Shown: positions 18,694 to 27,819 of the stretch, piece by piece
Layout of the letters: every line of letters starts with the position of its first letter
Position numbering within the stretch: the first letter of the stretch is position 1
Origin: Sphingomonas sp. 67-36
GTDB taxonomy: Bacteria; Pseudomonadota; Alphaproteobacteria; Sphingomonadales; Sphingomonadaceae
Assembly (NCBI GenBank): GCA_001897375.1
Contig: MKSU01000001.1
Span: 62,001-126,000, forward strand
Reading direction: 5' to 3'
Length of the DNA: 64,000 nucleotides
The notes under the pieces: model-generated
The model's database searches: none
The model's input: the letters and a program-made list of their open reading frames with translations, nothing else
Told to the model about the DNA's origin: nothing
Position numbers and translations under genes: made by a program

Positions 18694-20007
18694 ATGAAGA
18701 CTAGTATCCTGCGCGGCTGCGCTGCCGCCGCGCTGGTCGCTGGCGTCCTCGGCGGGGGCTCTGCCTCCGCCAAGGATGTGGTGATCCACGCCGGCAAGTT
18801 GATCGACGGCGTCTCCGCGACGCCCCGGACGCAGGTGTCGATCCTGATCCGCGACGATCGCATCACCGGAGTCCAGAACGGCTTCGTCACGCCGGCCGGC
18901 GCCGAGGTGATCGACCTTTCGTCCAAGACGGTGCTGCCCGGCTTCATCGAATGCCACGATCACATCTCGTCGAACGGTGATCGCCGCCCGCTCAACCGCT
19001 TCACCCAGACCACCGGCGACGCGACGATCGCCGCCGTCGCCAATGCGCGGCGCGAGATCGAGGAAGGGTTCACCACGGTTCGCGACCTCGGCTCCGACGG
19101 GATTTCCGCCCCGGCGGTGATCCGCGCGATCGCCGCCAAGCAGATCGTCGGCCCGCGCTACTGGACGGCGCTGCAGGCGATGGGGCCGACCGGCGGCCAT
19201 TCCGATCGCCAGAACGGCCTCAGCCCCGCCGTCTCGATCGCGGGACGCGACGCGGCGATCATCGACGGGCCGGAAGACGCGGTGGTCAAGGTGCGCCAGC
19301 ATCGCCGCGACGGCGCGACCGTCATCAAGATCATGCCGTCGGGCGGCGTCGGCTCGATCGGCGACGACCCCAACCACATGACGATGACCGACGCCGAGAT
19401 GAAGGCGGCGATCGACACCGCGCATGAGCTGGGGTTGAAGGTCGCCGCCCACGCGCACGGCAAGCAGGCGATCGACCACGCGATCCTCGCCGGCGTCGAT
19501 TCGATCGAGCACGGCACCTATTCGGATGCCGAAAGCTATAAGCTGATGAAGGAGCACGGCACGTTCCTGGTGCCGACCCTGCTCGTCGCCGACGCGATCT
19601 ACCAGAACGCGGTCAAGCATCCCGAGACGCTGCCGCCGACCGTGGCGGACAAGGCGATCGCGGTGACGCCGGTGATGATCGGCAACGCCGGACGCGCCTA
19701 CAAGGCCGGCGTCAAGATCGCGTTCGGCACCGATCAGGGCGCCACGTCGGACCGCAACAAGGCGGAGGAATTCGCGCTGTTGGTCAAGGCCGGGCTGACG
19801 CCGATGGACGCGATCTTCACCGCCACCCGCAACGCCGCCGAGCTGATCGGGACGCCGCAGGACATCGGCTCGGTCCAGACCGGGCGCTATGCCGATATCG
19901 TCGCGGTGGACGGCGATCCGCTGGCCGACATCACCACGCTCCAGCGCGTCGAGTTCGTCATGAAGGGCGGCGAAATACTCAAGACCGGCGGAAGGATGAT
20001 GCGATGA
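18694..20007 (+). CDS. Secreted metal-dependent amidohydrolase, copy 1
   Basis: Amidohydrolase-superfamily enzyme (437 aa) with a signal peptide (to about SASAK), so probably periplasmic. The metal ligands expected for the prolidase/imidazolonepropionase-like subgroup are visible: HDH (His88, His90), Lys212 in VIKIMPSGG (a likely carbamylated bridge), His253 in AAHAHG, His273 in SIEHGTYS and Asp347 in GTDQG. Relatives hydrolyse Xaa-Lys/Arg dipeptides or other N-acyl amino acids, including ochratoxin-type amides; the substrate here is unknown. It follows the TonB receptor closely and overlaps the second, very similar amidohydrolase by ATGA. Confidence 0.9.
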   Translation: MKTSILRGCAAAALVAGVLGGGSASAKDVVIHAGKLIDGVSATPRTQVSILIRDDRITGVQNGFVTPAGAEVIDLSSKTVLPGFIECHDHISSNGDRRPLNRFTQTTGDATIAAVANARREIEEGFTTVRDLGSDGISAPAVIRAIAAKQIVGPRYWTALQAMGPTGGHSDRQNGLSPAVSIAGRDAAIIDGPEDAVVKVRQHRRDGATVIKIMPSGGVGSIGDDPNHMTMTDAEMKAAIDTAHELGLKVAAHAHGKQAIDHAILAGVDSIEHGTYSDAESYKLMKEHGTFLVPTLLVADAIYQNAVKHPETLPPTVADKAIAVTPVMIGNAGRAYKAGVKIAFGTDQGATSDRNKAEEFALLVKAGLTPMDAIFTATRNAAELIGTPQDIGSVQTGRYADIVAVDGDPLADITTLQRVEFVMKGGEILKTGGRMMR

Positions 20008-21323
20008 GCATTGCGAGGAAGATGGCCGGGGCGCTGCTCGGCGCCTCCGCGCTGCTGGCGATGACGGCGCCGGCGATGGCGAAGGATGTGGTCGTCCACG
20101 CCGGCACGCTGATCGACGGCGTCTCCGCGACGCCGCGGCGGCAGGTGTCGATCCTGATCCACGACGATCGCATCACCGGGATCCAGAACGGTTTCGTCAC
20201 CCCGGCCGGCGCCGAGGTGATCGACCTTTCGTCCAAGACGGTGCTGCCGGGCTTCATCGATGTGCACGACCATATCTCGATGGATGCGGACTGGGGTGTG
20301 CTGGGCCGCTTCACGCGCAACGATGGCGATGCGGTGATCACCGGAATCCGCAACGCCGAACGCGATATCGATCAGGGCTTCACGGCGGTCCGCGATTGCG
20401 GCTCCGGCGGCATCGAGGCGCCGGCGCTCAAGCGCGCCATCGCCGCGAAGCAGGTGATCGGGCCGCGCATCTGGACGGCGATGCAGCCGCTGTCGGCCAC
20501 CGGCGGCCATTCCGATCCGCAGAACGGCATGCAGCTCGGCGTCCATTTCGACGGCCGCGAACTGTCGATCATCGACGGGCCGGAGGATGCCGTTTACAAG
20601 GTGCGTCAGCACCGTCGCGATGGCGCCGATCTCATCAAGATCATGCCGTCGGGCGGCGTGGCCTCGATCGGCGACGACCCCAACCACATGACGATGACCG
20701 ACGCCGAGATGAAGGCCGTCACCGACACGGCGCATTCGCTCGGCCTCAAGGTCGCGGCGCATGTCCATGGCAACAAGGCGATCAACCACGCGATCGAGGC
20801 GGGGGTCGATTCGATCGAGCACGGCACCTATGCCGACGCGACCAGCTACAAGCTGATGAAGGAGCACGGCACGTTCCTGGTGCCGACCCTGCTCGTCGCC
20901 GACTGGATCTACCAGACCGCCGTCAAGACGCCGGAGAAGCTGCCGCCGACCGTGCCGGAAAAGGCCATCGCGGTGACGCCGACGATGATCGGCAACGCCG
21001 GTCGCGCCTATCGCGCCGGCGTGAAGATCGCGCTCGGCACCGACCTGACCGGCCTCGGCAACCGCAACAAGGCGGAGGAGTTCGCGCTGCTGGTCAAGGC
21101 CGGGCTGACGCCGATGGACGCGATCTTCGCGGGCACCCGCAACGCCGCCGAACTGATCGGCGCGTCGCAGGATATCGGCTCGGTCCAGACCGGGCGCTTC
21201 GCCGATATCGTCGCGGTGGACGGCGATCCGCTCGCCGATATCACCAAGCTCCAGCATGTCGCCTTCGTGATGAAGGGCGGCGACGTGCTGAAGAAGGACG
21301 GCAAGGTCAACGTGCTGAACTAG
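20004..21323 (+). CDS. Secreted metal-dependent amidohydrolase, copy 2
   Basis: A 439-aa paralogue of the gene before it, with the same signal-peptide layout, the same metal ligands (HDH at 88-90, Lys in LIKIMPSGG, AAHVHG, SIEHGTYA, GTDLTG) and long identical blocks in the C-terminal half. Differences concentrate after the HDH motif (about 91-190), the part expected to shape the substrate pocket. The two genes therefore look like a local duplication with diversified specificity. The start overlaps the previous stop (ATGA), so translation is coupled. A strong hairpin ends the operon. Confidence 0.9.
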   Translation: MSIARKMAGALLGASALLAMTAPAMAKDVVVHAGTLIDGVSATPRRQVSILIHDDRITGIQNGFVTPAGAEVIDLSSKTVLPGFIDVHDHISMDADWGVLGRFTRNDGDAVITGIRNAERDIDQGFTAVRDCGSGGIEAPALKRAIAAKQVIGPRIWTAMQPLSATGGHSDPQNGMQLGVHFDGRELSIIDGPEDAVYKVRQHRRDGADLIKIMPSGGVASIGDDPNHMTMTDAEMKAVTDTAHSLGLKVAAHVHGNKAINHAIEAGVDSIEHGTYADATSYKLMKEHGTFLVPTLLVADWIYQTAVKTPEKLPPTVPEKAIAVTPTMIGNAGRAYRAGVKIALGTDLTGLGNRNKAEEFALLVKAGLTPMDAIFAGTRNAAELIGASQDIGSVQTGRFADIVAVDGDPLADITKLQHVAFVMKGGDVLKKDGKVNVLN

Positions 21324-21343
21324 GACCTGGCTGTCCGGGCTCT

Positions 21344-21408
21344 ACGAAAAAGGGGCGGGGAGCAAGCCGGCGCGTTGCATCGCGCGGTTGCCCCCGCCTT
21401 TTTCGTAT
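21344..21408. terminator. Bidirectional intrinsic terminator
   Basis: A long imperfect inverted repeat begins TACGAAAAAGG and ends CCTTTTTCGTA, with GC-rich arms between and a second small GC hairpin at its tip. Both strands end the stem with a run of five T, so it can terminate in either direction. It lies 20 bp after the second amidohydrolase. Confidence 0.8.
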
Positions 21409-21504
21409 CGGCGGATATGGTGCTTGAGGTATCCGCGCCGAGGCGTGTCTTTCGCCGCTGAAACGGCCGCGACAATTGGCCGCAAAGTCGCCTTGTTCCT
21501 GAAA

Positions 21505-21585
21505 CTCCGCGCAATATCGCGGAGAAGCGGCGGTGCTTTTCCTCGAACGCCGCCGGTCCCCTCGCCGGCGGCGATGTTCGAGGAG
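21505..21585 (+). promoter_or_regulatory. Leader hairpins masking a Shine-Dalgarno sequence
   Basis: Two hairpins stand in front of the small porin. The first is CTCCGCG (21505-21511) with CGCGGAG (21518-21524). The second has an outer arm CCTCGAAC (21541-21548) with GTTCGAGG (21576-21583) and an inner arm GCCGCCGG (21549-21556) with CCGGCGGC (21565-21572): 16 perfect pairs broken only by a 3-base bulge. The 3' arm contains the GAGG of the ribosome site GAGGAG (21580-21585), 7 bases from the ATG. Folding should hide the site, so translation is likely controlled by unfolding, an RNA or a protein. This is seen in sequence; function is inferred. Confidence 0.6.
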
Positions 21586-21592
21586 TAATATC

Positions 21593-22153
21593 ATGTACCA
21601 GTATCTTTCCGCCCCGGTCGCGGGCTTCGCGCTGCTGGCCGCGCTCGCCGCGACGCCGGCGGCGGCGCAGGATGCGGCGGCGTTTCAGGGACCGCGCGTC
21701 GAGGCGACGGTCGGGCTGGACCAGCTTCGTTTCGACCTGTCGAACATCGGCGGCACGGGCCGCGACAAGGCGAGCGACGTCGGCTACGGCTTCGCGCTCG
21801 GCTATGACAAGGCGGTGTCGCCCAGCATGGTGATCGGCGCGGAGGCGGGGATGAATTTCTCCGACGTATCCTATGCCGACGATGCGCTGCGCAGCCGGCG
21901 CGAGTTCGATTTCTCCGGGCGGATCGGCACGCCGGTCACGCACAATGCGCTACTCTACGGCAAGGTCGGCTATTCCAACCTGCAAGTCCGCGAGCTGGAT
22001 CAGGTGCGCGACCTGGACGGCCTGCTGCTCGGCGCCGGCGCCGAGGTGAAGGTGTCGCCCGCCGCCTATCTCAAGAGCGAATATCGCTATGTCACTTATG
22101 GCAACGGCTATTCGACCAACGGCATCCTGACCGGCGTCGGCCTGCGCTTCTGA
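21593..22153 (+). CDS. Small outer-membrane beta-barrel (porin-family) protein
   Basis: An exported 186-aa protein: signal peptide MYQYLSAPVAGFALLAALAA ending at AAAQ, then alternating hydrophobic strands typical of an eight-stranded OmpA/opacity-like barrel (VEATVGLDQLRF, YGFALGYDKAV, LYGKVGYSNLQV, YLKSEYRYVTYG) and a terminal aromatic strand GVGLRF. The ATG at 21593 is preferred because GAGGAG precedes it at the correct distance. That site is buried in a hairpin, suggesting post-transcriptional control. It is convergent with the ThDP enzyme. The exact function is unknown. Confidence 0.85.
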   Translation: MYQYLSAPVAGFALLAALAATPAAAQDAAAFQGPRVEATVGLDQLRFDLSNIGGTGRDKASDVGYGFALGYDKAVSPSMVIGAEAGMNFSDVSYADDALRSRREFDFSGRIGTPVTHNALLYGKVGYSNLQVRELDQVRDLDGLLLGAGAEVKVSPAAYLKSEYRYVTYGNGYSTNGILTGVGLRF

Positions 22154-22164
22154 CGCCGCCGCGT

Positions 22165-22185
22165 GGGGCGGCAGGGGACCGCCCC
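22165..22185. terminator. Hairpin between convergent genes
   Basis: GGGGCGG (22165-22171) pairs with CCGCCCC (22179-22185) between the convergent porin and ThDP-enzyme genes. It lacks T runs, so it is only a weak candidate. Confidence 0.3.
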
Positions 22186-23843
22186 TACCGCTTCGCGATC
22201 GCCGAAAGCGTGGCGCCGGCGGTGATCTGCTCCACGTCGGTCCTGACGTGGAGCAGGCGCACGCCGCGCCCGGCGACCGCCCGGTCCAGCGCGGGGGCGA
22301 AATTCTCCGTCCGCGTCACCGTCTCGCTCCATGCGCCATAGGCCCGCGCCAGCGCCGCGAAATCGGGGTTGGCGAGCCGGGTGGCGGAGACGCGGCCGGG
22401 ATATTCGCGCTCCTGGTGCATGCGGATCGTGCCATAGGCGCCGTTGTCGACGAGGATCACCAGCATGTCGCAGCCGTGCTGCACGGCGGTCGCCAGTTCC
22501 TGCCCGTTCATCAGGAAGTCGCCGTCGCCCGCCAGCGCCACCACCGTCCTTTCGGGATGGCGCAGCGATGCGGCCACCGCCGCCGGCACGCCATAGCCCA
22601 TCGCCCCGGCGGTCGGCGCAAGCTGCGTTCCCGGCCCGGCATAGCGCCAGTAACGGTGCCACCAGCCGGAGAAATTGCCCGCGCCGTTGCAGATGATCGT
22701 ATCCGCCGGCAGCCGCTCCCGCATCGCCGCGACGCATGGGCCGAGGTCCATCGCCACGCCGTCGCGCGGGCGCGGGGTCGACCAGTCGAGATAGTCGCCG
22801 TGCGCCGCCGCCGCGTCGGGCCGCGCGGGCGCGTCGATCGCCGCCGCCGCTGCCGCGAACGCCGCCATCGTCGCGCAGATCGCGAGGTCGGTGGCATAGG
22901 TCATGCCCAGTTCGTCCGCGTCGGGGTGTACGTGGATCAGCCGCTGGCCGGGATGATCGGGCGTGACGAGCGTATAGCCGTCGGTGGTCGCCTCTCCCAG
23001 CCGCGCGCCGACGACGAGCAGCAGGTCCGCAGCCTTCACCCGCGCGACCAGCTTCGGATTGGGGCCATAGCCGAGATTGCCCGCATAAGCGGGGCAATCG
23101 TTGGGCACCGCGTCCTGCCGGCGGAAGGCGGCGACCAACGGGATGCCGGAGCGATCCGCCCAGGCGGCGAAATCGCGCGCCGCGTCATGGTCCCAGCCCG
23201 CGCCGCCGATGATCGCGACCGGGCGCTCGGCGGCGGCGAGCAGGTCCGCCAGCCGGTCGATCGCCGCAGCGTCCGCCGCCTGCGCGACGCGTGCGACGCG
23301 CGGCCGGTCGGTCGCCTCCACCATGTCGAGCAGCATGTCCTCGGGCAGCGCCAGCACCACCGGGCCGGGCCGGCCGTTCATCGCCACCGCATAGGCGCGC
23401 GCGACATATTCCGGGATGCGCCGCGCGTCGTCGATCCGCGCGGCCCATTTGGCGACGGGGGCGAACATCGCTTCGAAATTGATCTCCTGGAACGCCTCGC
23501 GGTCGCGCGTGCCGCGATCGACGTCGCCGACGAACAGGATCATCGGCTGGCTGTCCTGCATCGCGACATGCACCCCGATCGAGGCGTTGGTCGCGCCCGG
23601 CCCGCGCGTGACGAAGGCGATGCCGGGCCGGTGCGTCAGCGCGCCGTCCGCGCAGGCCATGAAGGCGACCCCGCCCTCCTGCCGACAGGTGACGACCTCG
23701 ATCGCGGGCGTGTCGACCAGCGCGTCGAGCACCGCGAGGAAGCTCTCCCCCGGCACGGTGAAGATGCGTTCGCAGCCTTGCGCCACGAGCTGATCGACGA
23801 GGACGCGTCCTCCGGTGCGGTTCCTGCTCTCCATCCGCGTCAT
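22185..23843 (-). CDS. Thiamine-diphosphate enzyme, acetolactate synthase-like
   Basis: A ThDP-dependent enzyme of the acetolactate synthase/benzoylformate decarboxylase superfamily (552 aa). The N-terminal Pyr domain has the catalytic Glu in FTVPGESFLAVLDAL. The middle domain carries a Rossmann-like core (RPVAIIGGAGW), and the PP domain has the ThDP motif GDGDFLMNGQELATAVQHG ending in VDNGAYG. Biosynthetic acetolactate synthase normally comes with a small regulatory subunit gene; none is present, so a catabolic or detoxifying 2-oxoacid enzyme is likely. It is divergent from the SMP-30 gene across about 80 bp. Confidence 0.87.
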   Translation of the reverse strand: MTRMESRNRTGGRVLVDQLVAQGCERIFTVPGESFLAVLDALVDTPAIEVVTCRQEGGVAFMACADGALTHRPGIAFVTRGPGATNASIGVHVAMQDSQPMILFVGDVDRGTRDREAFQEINFEAMFAPVAKWAARIDDARRIPEYVARAYAVAMNGRPGPVVLALPEDMLLDMVEATDRPRVARVAQAADAAAIDRLADLLAAAERPVAIIGGAGWDHDAARDFAAWADRSGIPLVAAFRRQDAVPNDCPAYAGNLGYGPNPKLVARVKAADLLLVVGARLGEATTDGYTLVTPDHPGQRLIHVHPDADELGMTYATDLAICATMAAFAAAAAAIDAPARPDAAAAHGDYLDWSTPRPRDGVAMDLGPCVAAMRERLPADTIICNGAGNFSGWWHRYWRYAGPGTQLAPTAGAMGYGVPAAVAASLRHPERTVVALAGDGDFLMNGQELATAVQHGCDMLVILVDNGAYGTIRMHQEREYPGRVSATRLANPDFAALARAYGAWSETVTRTENFAPALDRAVAGRGVRLLHVRTDVEQITAGATLSAIAKR

Positions 23844-23924
23844 CTAGAGGGGAAGGGTGGCTATTGCCAAGCCGCGCGCGCTGGATGATCGTGCCCGCGA
23901 ACCATGCAAGAGGAGAGCGGCGGC

Positions 23925-24845
23925 GTGAGCGATTTCACCCTGGTAGCGGATGGCCTGCGTTTCCCCGAAGGGCCGGTGGTGATGCCCGACGGCAGCATCA
24001 TCCTGGTCGAGATCGAGGCGGGGCGCATCACCCGCGTCATGCCCGACGGCCGCAAGCAGACCGTCGCCGAGCCGGGCGGCGGCCCCAACGGCCTCGCGAT
24101 GGGGCCGGACGGGATGCTCTATTGCTGCAACAACGGCGGATTCGAATATCTCGAGGCGGGCGGAATCCTCGCGCCGCACGGCATCGCGAAGGATTATTCC
24201 GGCGGCCGGATCGAGCGGATCGATCCCGCCACCGGCAAGGTGGAGGTGCTCTACCGATCGGGCGATTTCGGCTGCGTGCTGCGCGGGCCGAACGACATCG
24301 TGTTCGATGCCCACGGCGGCTTCTGGTTCACCGATCACGGCAAGGTCGATTATGCGAAGCGCTGCCACGACATCGTCGGCATCTTCTACGCGAAGGCGGA
24401 CGGCAGCCATCTGGAGGAGGTGATCTTCCCGTCGAACAACCCCAACGGCTGCGGCCTCTCGCCGGACGGGAGGACGCTCTATGCCGCCGAGACCTATACC
24501 TGCCGGCTGATGAGCTTCAACGTTACCGCGCCGGGCAAGGTCGCGCCGGACGCGGGGCCGGGCGGGCCGGGAATCCCGCTCTATCGCCCCGCCGGCTACA
24601 AATTCTTCGATTCGCTGGCGGTGGAAGCCTGCGGAAACATCTGCGTCGCGACGATCGGCGAAAGCGGCATCAGCGTGATCTCGCCGGCCGGCGAGCTGGT
24701 GGAGTTCGTCGCGACCGACGATATCTTCACCACCAACATCTGCTTCGGCGGCGCGGACATGATGGATGCGTGGATCACGCTTTCCGGCACCGGCCGGCTG
24801 GTGAGGACGCGCTGGAAGCGCCCCGGCCTCAAGCTGGAATATTGA
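23925..24845 (+). CDS. SMP-30/gluconolactonase/LRE family protein
   Basis: A six-bladed propeller hydrolase of the SMP-30/gluconolactonase type, which opens sugar or other lactones with a metal ion. Recognisable parts are LRFPEGPVVMPDG (metal Glu), GGGPNGLAMGPDG, LRGPNDIVFDAHGGFWFTDHG and SNNPNGCGLSPDG with the conserved Asn/Asp ligands. The GTG at 23925 is preceded by GAGGAG at a good distance; an ATG at 23904 has no ribosome site. The next gene begins 3 bp after the stop. The substrate cannot be told from sequence. Confidence 0.87.
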   Translation: MSDFTLVADGLRFPEGPVVMPDGSIILVEIEAGRITRVMPDGRKQTVAEPGGGPNGLAMGPDGMLYCCNNGGFEYLEAGGILAPHGIAKDYSGGRIERIDPATGKVEVLYRSGDFGCVLRGPNDIVFDAHGGFWFTDHGKVDYAKRCHDIVGIFYAKADGSHLEEVIFPSNNPNGCGLSPDGRTLYAAETYTCRLMSFNVTAPGKVAPDAGPGGPGIPLYRPAGYKFFDSLAVEACGNICVATIGESGISVISPAGELVEFVATDDIFTTNICFGGADMMDAWITLSGTGRLVRTRWKRPGLKLEY

Positions 24846-24848
24846 TCG

Positions 24849-25544
24849 TTGCGCGCGCGGCATAGCGAGACGCACGCGGTCGATCGCATCGGCTGGCTGC
24901 GCGCGGCGGTGCTGGGGGCGAACGACGGCATCCTGTCGGTCTCCAGCATCATCGTCGGCGTCGCGGCGGCGCGGCCCGGCGTGTCGGCGATCCTGCTCGC
25001 CGGGCTGGCGGGGCTGGTCGCGGGGGCGATGTCGATGGCGGCGGGGGAGTTCGTCTCGGTCAGCAGCCAGGCCGATGCCGAGAACGCCGATCGCGCGAAG
25101 GAGGCCGACGAGCTGGCGAGCAACCCGGACGGCGAGCATCGCGAGCTGGTCGCGATCTACCGCGCGCGCGGGCTGGACGAGGCGCTGGCGGAGCAGGTCG
25201 CGACCCAGCTCTCCGCGCATGACGCGCTCACCGCGCACCTGCGCGACGAGCTGGGGCTGACGGAGGCGGTCGCCGCGCGTCCGGTGCAGGCGGCGTTCGC
25301 CTCGGCCGGCAGCTTCTTCGCCGGGGGCGCCGCGCCGATGCTGACGGTGCTGCTGGCGCCGGCCGCGATCCTGGTGTGGTCGGTGCCGGCGGTGGCGCTG
25401 CTGCTGCTCGCGGTGCTGGGCGCGATCGGCGCGCGGGCGGGCGGCGCCAGCGCGACGCGGGGAGCCTTGCGCGTCACTTTCTGGGGCGCGCTGGCGATGC
25501 TGGTCACCTATGTCATCGGCGACCTCGTGGGCACGACTTTGTAG
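24849..25544 (+). CDS. VIT1/CCC1-family Fe2+/Mn2+ transporter
   Basis: A 231-aa membrane protein of the VIT family that moves Fe2+ or Mn2+ out of the cytosol. The N-terminus WLRAAVLGANDGILSVSSI is the family signature. A cytosolic metal-binding helical part (about 80-145, acidic with several Glu) separates transmembrane pairs, and the C-terminus has further membrane segments. The start is TTG, 3 bp after the SMP-30 stop, suggesting co-transcription. Protective metal efflux is inferred from the family. Confidence 0.88.
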   Translation: MRARHSETHAVDRIGWLRAAVLGANDGILSVSSIIVGVAAARPGVSAILLAGLAGLVAGAMSMAAGEFVSVSSQADAENADRAKEADELASNPDGEHRELVAIYRARGLDEALAEQVATQLSAHDALTAHLRDELGLTEAVAARPVQAAFASAGSFFAGGAAPMLTVLLAPAAILVWSVPAVALLLLAVLGAIGARAGGASATRGALRVTFWGALAMLVTYVIGDLVGTTL

Positions 25545-25590
25545 CGACGGGGCTTGCGCGACGGCGCGCGGCGCGGCACGACTTGAGGCG

Positions 25591-26244
25591 ATGAAGCGCG
25601 ATACAGTGATCTTCGATTTCGGCGGGGTGGTCACGTCGTCCCCGTTCGAGGCGTTCAACCGGCTGGAGCGGGCGCGCGGCCTGCCGCGGGATTTCATCCG
25701 CAAGGTCAACCAGCTTTCGCCGGACGACAATGCCTGGGCGCGGTTCGAGCGCGCGGAGATCGATTCCGCCGGTTTCGACGCGGCCTTCGCGGAGGAGGCC
25801 AAGGCGCTCGGCCATGAATTGCGCGGCGAGGACGTGCTGGCGGTGCTGGCCGGCGACATCCGCCCGCGCATGGTCCACGCGCTCGACTGGCTGAAGCGGC
25901 AGGGCTACCATCTCGGCTGCATCACCAACAACGTGCCGTCGGGCGAGGGCGCCGGGATGGAGCGCAGCGGCGAGCGGGCGCGCGCGGTGAGCGAGGTGCT
26001 CGTCCGGTTCGACTGCGTGATCGAATCGAGCAAGGTCGGCATCCGCAAGCCCGATCCGCGCATCTACCAGATGATGCTCGCGCATTTCTCCAAGCCGGCG
26101 GCGGCGTGCGTCTATCTCGACGACCTCGGCATCAACTGCAAGCCGGCGGCCGAGCTGGGGATGCATGCGATCAAGGTCAGCGACGAGGATCAGGCACTGG
26201 GCGAGCTGGCCGAGGTGCTGGGCGTCGAGCGCGGGCTGTTCTGA
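25591..26244 (+). CDS. HAD-superfamily (IA) hydrolase
   Basis: A 217-aa HAD-type phosphatase-like protein. Motif I is IFDFGGVV: the usual second Asp is Gly, as in the DFGGVL branch related to the epoxide-hydrolase N-terminal domain, so phosphatase activity may be altered. Motif II is near CITNNVPSG, motif III Lys in SSKVGIRKPDPRIYQ, and motif IV is VYLDDLGINCKPA. The ATG at 25591 begins the domain. It is transcribed with the upstream genes in the same direction but 46 bp apart; the substrate is unknown. Confidence 0.85.
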   Translation: MKRDTVIFDFGGVVTSSPFEAFNRLERARGLPRDFIRKVNQLSPDDNAWARFERAEIDSAGFDAAFAEEAKALGHELRGEDVLAVLAGDIRPRMVHALDWLKRQGYHLGCITNNVPSGEGAGMERSGERARAVSEVLVRFDCVIESSKVGIRKPDPRIYQMMLAHFSKPAAACVYLDDLGINCKPAAELGMHAIKVSDEDQALGELAEVLGVERGLF

Positions 26245-26353
26245 CCCGCGTGCCGCGGTTCGCGGGACAAAGTTGAACCGCCATTCGGCTTCGCTTGCGG
26301 CGGCGTTCGTCCGGGGCTAATCGCCGGGCCGGACGAAGGAGAGTCACCCGCCG

Positions 26354-27061
26354 ATGAAGAAGCTCTACCCCGACGCCGCGGCCGCGCTGGACGGCGTATT
26401 GTTCGATGGAATGACGATTTGCGCGGGCGGTTTCGGCCTGTGCGGCATCCCCGAGCGGCTGATCGACGCGATCCTCGCCGCCGGCACGAAGAACCTCACC
26501 ATCGCCAGCAACAACGCCGGGATCGACGGCGAGGGGCTGGGCAAGCTGCTCCGCACGCGACAGGTGAAGAAGATGATCTCGTCCTATGTCGGCGAGAACA
26601 AGGAGTTCGAGCGGCAGTATCTCGCGGGCGAGCTCGAGGTGGAATTCTGTCCGCAGGGCACGTTGGCCGAGCGTTGCCGCGCTGGCGGCGCGGGCATCCC
26701 CGGCTTCTACACGAAAACCGGCGTCGGCACGCAGGTGGCCGAGGGCAAGGAAGTCAAGGAGTTCGACGGCGAGGAATATATCCTCGAGCGCGGCATCCGC
26801 GCGGACCTTGCGATCATCAAGGGCTGGAAGGCGGACGAGGCGGGCAACCTCGTCTTCCGCAAGACCGCGCGCAACTTCAATCAGCCGATGGCGACCGCCG
26901 GCAAGGTGTGCGTCGCCGAGGTGGAGGAGATCGTGGCCGTAGGCAGCCTGGGCGCGGACAGCATCCACCTGCCCGGCATCTACGTGAACCGGCTGATCGT
27001 GGGCGCGCCCTATGACAAGAAGATCGAGTTCCGAACCACCCGCCAGCGGGAGAATGCGTGA
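26354..27061 (+). CDS. scoA: 3-oxoacid CoA-transferase subunit A
   Basis: Alpha subunit (235 aa) of succinyl-CoA:3-oxoacid or acetoacetyl-CoA transferase, which activates ketone bodies and acetoacetate to CoA esters. The glycine-rich coenzyme-A binding element [18 protein letters not shown] (about 22-39) is intact, followed by [10 protein letters not shown] and [16 protein letters not shown]. The stop overlaps the start of subunit B by one base (TGATG), giving a coupled two-subunit enzyme. A role in acetoacetate, butanoate or polyhydroxyalkanoate breakdown is inferred. Confidence 0.92.
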   Translation: MKKLYPDAAAALDGVLFDGMTICAGGFGLCGIPERLIDAILAAGTKNLTIASNNAGIDGEGLGKLLRTRQVKKMISSYVGENKEFERQYLAGELEVEFCPQGTLAERCRAGGAGIPGFYTKTGVGTQVAEGKEVKEFDGEEYILERGIRADLAIIKGWKADEAGNLVFRKTARNFNQPMATAGKVCVAEVEEIVAVGSLGADSIHLPGIYVNRLIVGAPYDKKIEFRTTRQRENA

Positions 27062-27696
27062 TGGCGTGGACGCGTGACGAAATGGCGGCGCGCGCCGCGA
27101 AGGAATTGCAGGACGGCTTTTACGTCAACCTCGGCATCGGCATCCCGACTTTGGTGGCGAACCATATCCCCGCGGGCGTCGAGGTGACGCTCCAGTCGGA
27201 GAACGGGATGCTCGGCATCGGGCCGTTCCCTTATGACGACGAGGTCGACCCGGACCTTATCAACGCCGGCAAGCAGACGATCAGCGAACTGCCGCAATCG
27301 GTCTATTTCGGCTCGGACCAGAGCTTCGCGATGATCCGTGGCGGGCATATCGACCTCACCGTGCTCGGTGCGATGGAAGTGGCCGAGACGGGGGACATCG
27401 CCAACTGGATGATCCCCGGCAAGATGATCAAGGGCATGGGCGGCGCGATGGATCTCGTCGCCGGCGTGAAGAAGATCATCGTGGTGATGGAGCACACCAG
27501 CAAGAACGGCGATCCGAAGTTCATTCCGGCCTGCACATTGCCGCTCACCGGCCGGAACGTGGTCGACATGATCATCACCGATCTCGCGGTGTTCCAGCGC
27601 CCCGACCATAACTCGCCGTTCCGCCTGATCGAGACGGCCCCCGGCGTCACGGCGGAGGAACTCGCCGCCAAGACGACCGCGCACTACGTCGCCTGA
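27061..27696 (+). CDS. scoB: 3-oxoacid CoA-transferase subunit B
   Basis: Beta subunit (211 aa) of the CoA-transferase. The catalytic glutamate sits in [14 protein letters not shown] (about 44-57), where it forms the glutamyl-CoA thioester. [14 protein letters not shown] and [14 protein letters not shown] are the other family landmarks. A GTG one codon earlier is an alternative start. It is translated from a TGATG overlap with subunit A, and an intrinsic terminator follows directly. Confidence 0.93.
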   Translation: MAWTRDEMAARAAKELQDGFYVNLGIGIPTLVANHIPAGVEVTLQSENGMLGIGPFPYDDEVDPDLINAGKQTISELPQSVYFGSDQSFAMIRGGHIDLTVLGAMEVAETGDIANWMIPGKMIKGMGGAMDLVAGVKKIIVVMEHTSKNGDPKFIPACTLPLTGRNVVDMIITDLAVFQRPDHNSPFRLIETAPGVTAEELAAKTTAHYVA

Positions 27697-27703
27697 CGCT
27701 ATA

Positions 27704-27733
27704 AGCCCCTCCCCCGTGGGGGGAGGGGTTATT
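27704..27733 (+). terminator. Intrinsic terminator after CoA-transferase
   Basis: CCCCTCCCCC (27706-27715) pairs perfectly with GGGGGAGGGG (27719-27728) across a 3-base loop, followed by TTATT, 8 bp after the stop of subunit B. Confidence 0.8.
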
Positions 27734-27819
27734 CGGCGCGTCGGCGCAACTTTCTTGCCGGAATGATGCGAAAACTAGGGTTTCGCGAAAGGGCGCTTTG
27801 GGTCTAAGGCGCTCGCATC

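Noticed and set aside
16111..19620. A 1169-codon minus-strand open frame across the TonB receptor and amidohydrolase
   Set aside because: It spans two unrelated real genes and shows no domain; shadow of high-GC codon bias.
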